Source: Xylocopa sonorina
Lineage: Eukaryota > Arthropoda > Insecta > Hymenoptera > Apidae
Reading direction: 5' to 3'
NCBI RefSeq assembly: GCF_050948175.1
Contig: NW_027490175.1
Coordinates: 1 to 64,000 of the forward strand
Length of the DNA stretch: 64,000 nucleotides
Made by a program: the position numbers and the translations under genes. Shown piece after piece: positions 51,371 through 61,895 of this stretch. Below the pieces are notes generated by a model that did not search any database, was not told where the DNA came from, and saw only the letters and a list, made by a program, of their open reading frames with translations. Numbering within the stretch: position 1 is the first letter of the stretch; every line of letters starts with the position of its first letter.

Positions 51371-53319
51371 TTCTTAAAACGGGATATCGCATCTCGATTC
51401 TATGTTTCATGATAAGTATTAATATTCAGTGCGAAGTGCCATGTATACCTTGTATTCTCTTCAGAGGAATGTAAAGGCGACACTTCCTTGCTAGGAAATA
51501 CCGATTGCAGATGTCTACGTATCGTAGCTATAGAGTTCTGATGCTTCTTAAATCGCGATATCGCATCCCATTTCTATGGTCCGTGCTAAGGTATAATATT
51601 TATTGTGAAATGTTATGTATTCCTCGAATTCACTTCAAAAGAATGCAAATACGACACTTCCTTGCTAGGAAATAGCGTTTCCAGATGTCTGCGTATCGAA
51701 GCAATAGAGTTCTAATGCTTCTTAGAACGCAATATAGCATCCCATTTCTATGTTTGATGATAAGATATAGTATTAATTACGAAGTGTTATGTATTCCTCG
51801 TATTCACTACAATTGAATGTAAATGCGACACTTCCTTGCTAGGAAATAGCGTCTGCAGATATCTACGTATCGTAGCAATAGAGTTTTAATGCTTCTCAAA
51901 AGGCGATATCGCATCTTATTTCTATGTCTCATGATAAGATATAATATTCATTGCGGAGTGTTACGTATTCCTCGTCTACACTTCAAATGAATCTAAATGC
52001 GACACTTCCTTGCTAGGAAGTAGCGTTGGCAGATGCCTACGTATCGAAGCAATAGGTTTCTAATGCTTCATAAGACGAGATATCGCATCTCACTTCTATG
52101 TTTCATGATGAGATATAATATTCATTGCGAAATGTTATGAATACCTCGTATTCACTTCAAAAGAACGTAAATGCCACACTTCCTTACTAGGAAACTACGT
52201 TTCCAGATGCCTACGTTTCGAAGCAATGGAGTTATAATGCTTCTTAAAACGCGATATCGCAACTCATTTCTATGTTTCATGATAAGATATAATGTCCATT
52301 GTGGAATGTTGTGTATACCTCGTACTCACTTCAAAAGAATGTAAATGCGACACTTCATTGCTAGGAAATAGCGTTTGCAGATGTCCACGTATCGTAGCAA
52401 TAGAGTCCTAATTCTTCTTAAAACGCGATATCGCATCACATTTCTATGTTTCATGATAGGATATAATATTCATTGCGAAGTGTTATGTATTCCCCGTCTA
52501 CACTTCAAATGAATGTAAATGCGACATTTCCATCCTTGGAAATAACGTCTCCAGATGTCTACGTATCGAAGCAATAGAGTGCTAATGCTTCTTAAAACAG
52601 GATACCGCATCTAATTTCTATGCTTAATGTTAAGATATAATATTAATTGCGAAGTGTCATGTATACATCGCATTCACATAAAAGTAATGTGAATGGGATA
52701 CTTCCTTCCTAGGAAATAGCGTTTGCCGATCTCTACGTATCGAAGCAGTAAAGTTCTAGTGCTTCTTAAAACGGAATATCGCATCTCATTTCAATGTTTC
52801 ACTATAAGATATAATATTAACTGCGAAGTGTCATGTATACCTTGTATTCACTTCAGAAGAATGTAAATGCGACAGTTCCTTACTAGGAAGTAGCGTTTGC
52901 AGATGTCTACGTATCGTAGCAATAGAGTTCTGATGCCTCTTAAAACGCGATATCACATCACATTTCTATGTTTCATGATAGTATATAATATTCATTGCGA
53001 AGTTTCATGTATTCCTCGTATTCACTTCACATGAATGTAAATGCGACACTGCCTTGCTAGGAAATAGCGTTTGCAGACGTCTACGTATCGAAGCAATAAA
53101 GTTCTAATGCACCTTAAATCGCGATATAGCATCTCATTTCTATGTTTCATGATAAGGTATAATATTCATTGTGCAATGTTATGTATACCTCGCATTCACT
53201 TCAAAATAATGTAAATGCGACACATTATTGCTAGGAAATAGCGTTTGCAGATATCTACGTATCGTAGCAATAGAGTTCTAATGCTTCTTAAAACGCCATA
53301 TCACATCACATTTCTATGT

Positions 53320-53870
53320 TTCGTGATAAGATATAATATTCATTGCGAAGTGTCATGAATACCTCGTATTCACTTCAAAAGAATGTAAATGCGACACTTC
53401 CATGCTAGGAAATAGCGTTTGCAGATGTCTAAGTATCGTAGCAATAGAGTTCTGATGCTTCTTAAAACGTGATATCGCATCTCACTTCTATGTTTCATGA
53501 TAGGAGATAATATTCATTGCGAAGTATCATGAATGCCTCGCATTCACTTCAAAAGAATGTAAATGCGACACTTCATGGCTAGGGAATAGCGTTCGCAGAT
53601 GTCTACGTATCGAAGCACCAGAGTTCTAATGCTTCCTAAAACGCGATATCGCATCGGATTTCTATGTTTCACGATAAGATATAATATTCATTGCGAAGTG
53701 TCATGAATACCTCGTATTCACTTCAAAAGAATGTTAATGCGACACTTCCATGCTAGGAAATAGCGTTTGCAGATGTCTAAGTATCGTAGCAATAGAGTTC
53801 TGATGCTTCATAAAACGTGATATCGCATCTCGCTTCTATGTTTCATGATAGGATATAATATTCATTGCGA
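53320..53870. repeat. Local dimer duplication
   Basis: The stretch GAAGTGTCATGAATACC, then TTCCATGCTAGGAAATAGCG, GATGTCTAAGTATCG and AAAACGTGATATCGC is found at about 53345-53500 and again 348 bp later at about 53693-53850. The two copies differ at few sites, for example GAATGTAAATG versus GAATGTTAATG. Confidence 0.78.
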
Positions 53871-54604
53871 AGTGCCACTTATGCCTCGCATACACTTAAA
53901 ATGAATGTAAATGCGACACTTCATTGCTAGGAAATAGCGTTTGCAGATGTCTACGTATCTAAGCAATTGTGTTCTAATGCTTGTTAAAACGGGATACCGC
54001 ATCACATTTCTATGTATCATGATAAGATAAAATATTCATTGCGAAGTGTCATGTATACATCGTACTCACTTCAAAAGAATGCAATTGCGACACTTCCTTG
54101 CTTGGAAATAACGTTTGCAGATGTCCACGTATCGAAGCAATAGAGTTCTAATGCTTCTTAAAAGGCGATGTCGCATCTCATTTCTATGTTTCATGATAAG
54201 ATATAATGTTCGTTGTGGAGTGTTGTATATACCTCGTATTCACTTCAAAATATGTAAATGCGACACTTCCTTGCCTTTAAGTAGCGTTTGCAGATGTCTA
54301 CGTAACGCAGGAATAGTGTTCTAAGGCTTCTTAAAACGCGAAATCGCATCTCATTTCTATGTCTCATGATAAGATATAATACAAATTGTGGAGTATTATG
54401 TGTACCTGGTATTCACTTCAAAAGAATGTAAATGCGACACTACCTTGCTAGGAAATAGCCTTTGCAGATGTCTATATGTCGAAGCAATAGAGTTCTAATG
54501 CTTCTTAAATAGCGATATCGCTCCTAATTTCTGTTTTATGAGAAGATATAATATTCATTGCGAAGTGTCATGTATACCTCGTATTCACTTCAAATGCATG
54601 TAAA

Positions 54605-54640
54605 TGCGACACATCCTTGCTAGGAATATATCGAAGCATT
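54605..54640. other. Truncated monomer with about 20-bp deletion
   Basis: TTGCTAGGAATATATCGAAGC replaces the usual path from the TTCCTTGCTAGGAA dyad to CTACGTATCGAAGC. The lost bases include AGCGTTTGCAGATG and most of the CTACG arm, so the hairpin element is destroyed in this monomer. It is the largest deletion I found in a single monomer and is a good positional landmark. Confidence 0.82.
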
Positions 54641-55066
54641 AGAGTTCTAATGCTTCTTAAAACGCGAAATCGCATCTCATTTCTGTGTCTCATGATAAGA
54701 TATAATATTCATTGTGGAGTGTTATGTATACCTCGTATTCACTTCTAAAGATTGTAAATGCGACACTTCCTTGCTAGGAAATTGCTTTTGCAGATGTCTA
54801 CGTATCGTAGCAAAGGTGTTCTAATGCTTCTTAAAAGGCGAAAACGATCCTCATCCTTTGGTTTCATGATAAGATATAATATTCATTGTGGAGTGTTATG
54901 TCTACTTCGTAGTCACCTCAAAAGAATGTAAATGGTTCACTTCATTGCTAGGAAATAGCATTGGCAGATGTCTACGTATCGTAGCATTGGAATTCTAGTG
55001 CTTCTCAAAACGCGATATCGCATCTCATTTCCATGTTTTATGATAAGATATAATATTCATTGCGAA

Positions 55067-55965
55067 GTGTCATGTATACCACGTATTGACTTCAAAAAAA
55101 TGTAAATGCGATACTTCCTTGCTGGGAAATAGCGTTTCCAGATGTCTACGTATCGAAACAATACAGTTCTAATGCTTCGTAAAACGTGATGTCGCATCTC
55201 AGTTCTAAGTTTCGTGATAAGATATAATATTAATTGCGAAGTGTCATGTATACCTCGTATTCACACCAAAAGAATGTAAATGCGACACTTCCTTGCTAGG
55301 AAATAGCGTTTGCAGATGTCGTAGCAATAGAGTTCTAATGCTTCTAAAAACGAGATGTCGCATCTCATTTCTATGTTTCACGATAAGATATAATATTCAT
55401 TGCGAATTCTCATGTATACCTCGTATTCACTTCAAAAGAATGTAAATGCGACACTTCCTTGCTAGGAAATAGCGTTTGCAGGTGTTTACGTATCGTAGCA
55501 ATAGAGATCTAATCCTTCTCAAAACGTGATATCGCATCTCATTTCTATGTTTCATGATGAGATATAATAATCATTGCGAAGTTACATGTATACCTCGTAT
55601 TCACTTCAAGAGAGCGTAAATGCGACACTTCCTTGCTAGGAAATAGCGCTTGCAAATGTCTACGTATCGTAGCAATAGAGTTCTAACGATTCTTAATTCG
55701 CCATATCGCATCTCATTAATATGTTTCATGATAAGATATAATATTCATTGCGAAGTGTCATGTATACCACGTATTCACTTCAAAAGAATGTAAATGCGAC
55801 ACTTCCTTGCTAGGAAATAGCGTTTCCAGATATCTACGTATCGAAACAATACAGTTCTAATGCTTCGTAAAACGAGATGTCGCATCTCATTTCTAAGTTT
55901 CGTGATAAGATATAATATTAATTGCGAAGTGTCATGTATACCTCGTATTCACACCAAAAGAATGT
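55067..55965. repeat. Local 4-monomer duplication
   Basis: The path TATACCACGTATT, GAAACAATACAGTTC, AATGCTTCGTAAAACG, TAAGTTTCGTGATAAG and CGTATTCACACC occurs at 55067-55270 and again at 55756-55960, at an offset of 689 bp. That is four monomers minus the 8-bp deletion that lies between them. Related monomers with TAAGTTTCGTGATAAG also occur in the C and D domains (26910 and 41500). Confidence 0.75.
55310..55330. other. Monomer with 8-bp deletion in the hairpin element
   Basis: GCAGATGTCGTAGCAATAG lacks the eight bases TACGTATC found in the usual GATGTCTACGTATCGTAGC. The deletion lies between the two short TC/GTAG repeats of the element and removes one stem arm and the loop. Confidence 0.8.
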
Positions 55966-56236
55966 AAATGCGACACTTCCTTCCTAGGAAATAGCGTTTG
56001 CAGATGTCTACGTATCGTAGCAATGGAGTTCTAATGCTTCTTATATCGCGTCATCGCATCTCAAATCTATGTTTCACGATAAGATATAATATACATTGTG
56101 GAGTATTATGTATACCTCGTATTCACCTCAAAAGTATGCAAATGCAACACTTTCTTGCTAGGAAATAGCGTTTGCAGATGTCTGCGCATCGTAGTATTAG
56201 ATTTCTATTGCATCTCAAAACGCGATATCGCATCTC

Positions 56237-58587
56237 ATTTCTATGTTTCATAATAAAATATAATATTCATTGTGCAATGTTATGTATACCTCACATTCAC
56301 TTCAAAAGTATATAAAAGCGACACTTCCTTGCTAGGAAATAGCGTTTGCAGATGTCTACGTATCGAAGCAATAAAGTTCTAATGCATCTTATATCGCGAT
56401 ATCGCATCTCATTTCTATGTTTCATAATAAAATATAATATTCATTGTGCAATGTTATGTATACCTCACATTCACTTCAAAAGTATATAAAAGCGACACTT
56501 CCTTGCTAGGAAATAGCGTTTGCAGATGTCTACGTATCGAAGCAATAAAGTTCTAATGCATCTTATATCGCGATATCGCATCTCATATCTATATTTCGTG
56601 ATAATATATAATATTCATTGTGCAATGTTATGTATACCTCCTATTCACTTCAAAAGTATATAAAAGCGACACTTCCTTGCTAGGTAATAGCATTTGCAGA
56701 TGTCTACGTATCGAAGCAATAAAGTTCTAATGCGTCTTATATCGCGATATCGCATCTCAATTCTATGTTTCATGATAATATATAATATTCATTGTGCAAT
56801 GTTATGTATACCTCGCATTCACTTCAAAAGAATGTAAATGCGACACGTCCTTGCTATGAAATAGCGTTTGTAGATGTCTAAGTATCGTAGCAATAGAGTT
56901 CTAAAGCTTCTTAAAACGCGATATCACATCACATTTCTATGTTTCATGACAAGATATAATATTTATTGCGAAGTGTCACGTATAGATCGCATACACTTCA
57001 AATGAATGTAAATGCGACACTTCCTTGCTAGGATATAGCGTTTGCAGATGTCTACGTATCGAAGCAAAAGAGTTCTAAAGCTTCTTAAAACGAGACATCG
57101 CATCCCATTCCTATGTTTCATGGTAAGATATATTATTCATTGCGAAGTATCACGTATACCTCGCATACACTTCAAATGAATGTAATTGCGACACTTCCTT
57201 GCTAGGAAATAGCGTTTGCAGATGAATACGTATCGAAGCAATAAATTTCTAATGCATCTTATATCGCGATATCGCATCTCATATCTATGTTTCGTGATAA
57301 TATATAATATTCGTTGTGCAATGTTATGTATACCTCGCATTCACTTCAAAAGTATATAAAAGCGACACTTCCTTGCTAGGAAATAGCGTTTGCAGATGTC
57401 TACGTATCGAAGCAATAAAGTTCTAATGCATCTTATATCGCGATATCGCATCTCAATTCTATGTTTCATGATAATATATAATATTCATTGTGCAATGTTA
57501 TGTATACCTCGCATTCACTTCAAAAGAATGTAAATGCGACACGTCCTTGCCATGAAATAGCGTTTGTAGATGTCTACGTATCATAGCAATAGATTTCTAA
57601 TGCTTCCTGCAACGGGATATCGCATCTCATTTCTATGTTTCTTGATAAGATATAATATTAATTGCGAAGTGTCATGTATACCTTGTATTCACGTCAGAAG
57701 AATGTAAATGCGACACTTCCTTGCTAGGAAATCGCGTTTGCAGATGTCTACGTATCGTAGCAATCGTGTTATATTGCTTCTCATAACGAGATATCGCATC
57801 TCATTTCTCTGTTTCATGATAACATATAATATTCATTGCGAAGTTTCATGTATTCCTCGTATTCATTTCAAATGACTGTAATTGCGACACTTCCTTGCTA
57901 GGAAATAGCGTTAGCAGATGTCTACGTATCGAAGCAATAGAGTTCTAATGCTTCTTGAAACGGGATATCGCATCTCATTTCTATGCTTCATGATAAGATA
58001 TAATATTCATTGTGAAGTTTCATGTATTGCTCGTATTCACTTCAAATGAATGTCAATGCGACACTTCCTTGCTAGGAAATAGAGTTTGCAGATGTCTACG
58101 TATCGCAGCAAGCGTGTTATAATGCTTCTTAAAACGAGATATCGCTTCTCATTTCTATGTTTCATGACAACATATAATATTCATTGTGCAATGTTATGTA
58201 TACCTCGCATTCACTTCAAAAGAATATAAATGAGACACTTCCTTGCTAGGAAATAGCGATTGGAGATGTCTACGTATCGAAGCAATAGAGTTCTAATGCT
58301 TCTTGAAACGGGATATCGCATCTCATTTCTATGTTTCATGATAAGATATAATATTAATTGCGAAGTGTCATGTATACCTTGTATTCACTTCAGAAGAATG
58401 TAAATGCGACACTTCCTTGCTAGCAAATAACGTTTGCAGATGTCTACGTATCGTAGCAAGCGTGTCATAATGATTCTTAAAACGAGATATCGCATCTCAT
58501 TTCTATGTTTCATGATAAGATATAATATTAATTGCGAAGTGTCACGTATACCTCGCATACACTTCAAATGAATGTAAATGCGACACT
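56237..58587. repeat. E domain, left part: short tandem monomer runs
   Basis: Three consecutive monomers with CAAAAGTATATAAAAGCGAC occur with anchors at 56319, 56493 and 56667, each 174 bp apart, and a fourth at 57363. The first two are almost identical. They share GTGCAATGTTATGTATACC and AATGCATCTTATATCGCG. The part after 57600 mixes monomers of the types that make up the pentamer to the right. There are no genes. Confidence 0.82.
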
Positions 58588-61199
58588 TCCTTGCTAGGAA
58601 ATAGCGATTGCAGATGTCTACGTATCGAGGCAATAGAGTTCTAATGCTTCCTTGAACGGGATATCGAATCTCATTACTGTGTTTCATGATAAGATATAAT
58701 ATTCATTGCGAAGTTTCATGTATTCCTCGTATTCATTTCAAATGAATGTAATTGCGACACTTCCTTGCTAGGAAATAGCGTTAGCAGATGTCTACGTATC
58801 GAAGCAATAGAGTTCTAATGCTTCTTGAAACGGGATATCGCTTCTCATTTCTATGTTTCATGACAACATATAATATTCATTGCGAAGTGTTATGTATACC
58901 TTGTATTCACTTCAGAAGAATGTAAATGCGACACTTCCTTGCTAGCAAAAAACGTTTGCAGATGTATACGTATCGTAGCAATAGAGTTCTAATGCTTCTT
59001 AAAACGAGATATCGCTTCTGATTTCTATGTTTCATGATAAGATATAATATTTATTGCGAGGTGTCACGTATACATCGCATACACTTCAAATGAATGTAAA
59101 TGCGACACTTCCTTGCTAGGAAATAGAGTTTGCAGATATCTACGTATCGAAGCATTAAAGTTCTAATGCATCTTACATCGCGATATCGCATTTCATTTCC
59201 ATGTTTCATGATAATATATAATATTCATTGTGCAATGTTATTTATACCTCGCATTCACTTCAAAAGAATGTAAATGCGACACTTCCGTGCTAGGAAATAT
59301 CGTTTGCAGATTTCTGCGTATCGTAGCATTAGATTTCTATTGCATCTCAAAACGCAATATCGCATATCATTTCTATGTTTCATGATAAGATATAATATTC
59401 ATTGCGAAGTTTCATGTATTCCTCGTATTCACTTCAAAAGAATGTAAATGCGACACTTCCTTGCTAGGAAATAGCGTTTGCAGACGTCTACGTATCGAAG
59501 CAATAGAGTTCTAATGCTTCTTGAAACGGTATATCGCATCTCATTTCTGTGCTTCATGATAAGATATAATATTCGTTACGAAGTTTCATGTATTCCTCGT
59601 ATTCTCTTCAAATGAATGTAAATGCGACACTTCCTTGCTAGGAAATAGAGTTTGCAGATGTCTACGTATCGTAGCAAGCGTGTTATAATGCTTCTTAAAA
59701 CGAGATATCGCATCTCATTTCTATGTTTCATGACAACATATAATATTCATTGCGAAGTGTTATGTATACCTCGCATACACTTCAAATGAATGTAAATGCG
59801 ACACTTCCTTGCTAGGAAATAGCGATTGCAGATGTCTACGTATCGAAGCAATAGAGTTCTAATGCTTCTTGAAACGGGATATCGCATCTCATTTCTTTGT
59901 TTCATGATAAGATAAAATATTCACTGCGAAGTTTCATGTATTCCTCGTATTCACTTCAAATGAGTGTAAATGCGACACTTCCTTGCTGGGAAATAGAGTT
60001 TGCAGATGTCTACGTATCGAAGCAATAAATTTCTAATGCATCTTACATCGCGATATCGCATCTCATTTCTATGATTCATGATAATATATAATATTCATTG
60101 TGCAATGTTATGTATACCTCGCATTCACTTCAAAAGAATGTAAATGCGACACTTCCTTGCTAGGAAATAGCGTTTGCAGATTTCTGCGTATCGTAGCATT
60201 AGATTTCTATTGCATCTCAAAACGCAATATCGCATCTCATTTCTATGTTTCATGATAAGATATAATATTTATTGCGAAGTGTCACGTATACATCGCATAC
60301 ACTTCAAATGAATGTAAATGCGACACTTCCTTGCTAGGAAATAGCGTTTGCAGACGTCTACGTATCGAAGCAATAGAGTTCTAATGCTTCTTCAAGCGGG
60401 ATATCGCAACTCATTTCTATGCTTCATGATAAGAAATAATATTCATTGCGAAGTTTCATGTATTCCTCGTATTCACTTCAAATGAATGTAAATGCGACAC
60501 TTCCTTGCTAGGAAATAGCGTTTGCAGGCGTCTATGTATCGTAGCAAGCCTGTTATAATGCTTCTTAGAACGAGATATCGCATCTCATTTCTATGTTTCA
60601 TGACAACATATAATATTCATTGCGAAGTGTTATGTATACCTCGCATACACTTCAAATGAATGTAAACGCGACACTTCCTTGCTAGGAAATAGCGATTGTA
60701 GATGTCTACGTATCGAAGCAAGAGAGTTCTAATGCTTCTTAAAACGAGATATCGCTTCTCATTTCTATGTTTCATGATAAGATATAATATTTATTGCGAA
60801 GTGTCACGTATACATCGCATACACTTCAAATGAATGTAAATGCGACACTTCCTTGCTAGGAAATAGAGTTTGCAGATATCTAAGTATCGAAGCATTAAAG
60901 TTCTAATGCATCTTACATCGCGATATCGCATTTCATTTCCATGTTTCATGATAATATATAATATTCATTGTGCAATGTTATTTATAACTCGCATTCACTT
61001 CAAAAGAATGCAAATATGACACTTCCGTGCTACTAAATAGCGTTGCAGATTTCTGCGTATCGTAGCACTAAATTTCTATTGCATCTCAAAACGCAATATC
61101 GCATATCATTTCTATGTTTCATGATAAGATATAATATTCATTGCGAAGTTTCATGTATTCCTCGTATTCACTTCAAAAGAATGTAAATGCGACACTTCC
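58588..61199. repeat. Pentamer HOR E (5 monomers, 870 bp), three copies
   Basis: The same order of monomer types recurs every 870 bp. The type with AAATAGAGTTTGCAG and CATCTTACATCGCG has TTGCTAGG or TTGCTGGG at 59113, 59983 and 60853. The type with GATTTCTGCGTATCG and ATTGCATCTCAAAACGC follows each. The GCAAGCGTGTTATAATGC type is at 59671 and, as GCAAGCCTGTT, at 60541. Copies are about 58588-59457, 59458-60327 and 60328-61199. They are less alike than the A or B copies, especially the first, where two positions hold other monomer types, so the pentamer is older or has been shuffled. Confidence 0.83.
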
Positions 61200-61895
61200 T
61201 TGCTGGGAAATAGAGTTTGCAGATGTCTACGTATCGAAGCAATAAATTTCTAATGCATCTTACATCGCGATATCGCATCTCATTTCTATGATTCATGATA
61301 ATATATAATATTCATTGTGCAATGTTATGTATACCTCGCATTCACTTCAAAAGAATGTAAATGCGACACTTCCTTGCTAGGAAATAACGTTTGCAGATTT
61401 CTGCGTATCGTAGCATTAGATTTCTATTGCATCTCAAAACGCAATATCGCATCTCATTTCTATGTTTCATGATAAGATATAATATTTATTGCGAAGTGTC
61501 ACGTATACATCGCATACACTTCAAATGAATGTAAATGCGACACTTCCTTGCTGGGAAATAGAGTTTGCAGATGTCTACGTATCGAAGCAATAAATTTCTA
61601 ATGCATCTTACATCGCGATATCGCATCTCATTTCTATGATTCATGATAATATATAATATTCATTGTGCAATGTTATGTATACCTCGCATTCACTTCAAAA
61701 GAATGTAAATGCGACACTTCCTTGCTAGGAAATAGCGTTTGCAGATTTCTGCGTATCGTAGCATTAGAATTCTATTGCATCTCAAAACGCAATATCGCAT
61801 CTCATTTCTATGTTTCATGATAAGATATAATATTTATTGCGAAGTGTCACGTATACATCGCATACACTTCAAATGAATGTAAATGCGACACTTCC
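61200..61895. repeat. Dimer HOR (348 bp) in two tandem copies
   Basis: TTGCTGGGAAATAGAGTTTG occurs at 61200 and 61548, exactly two monomers apart. Each is followed by the GATTTCTGCGTATCG monomer and a TTTATTGCGAAGTGTCACG tail. The dimer corresponds to the fourth and fifth monomers of the pentamer HOR, so it is a local re-amplification of part of that unit. Differences include GGAAATAACG versus GGAAATAGCG and ATTAGATTTC versus ATTAGAATTC. Confidence 0.88.

Larger units (their letters stand above)
46098..56236. repeat. Diverged, mainly monomeric satellite domain
   Basis: About 58 monomers without a long higher-order repeat that I could find. Monomers differ more from each other and carry more private indels than elsewhere. 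Examples are a 2-bp insertion near 46951 (GAATGTGTAAATGGG), a 6-bp deletion at about 47341 (GCAGACGTATCG), short losses near 47428 and 47565, a 20-bp deletion at about 54628 and an 8-bp deletion at about 55319. Only local duplications of two to seven monomers are visible (listed separately). I see no gene or transposon; this is probably an older, less homogenised part of the array. Confidence 0.82.
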
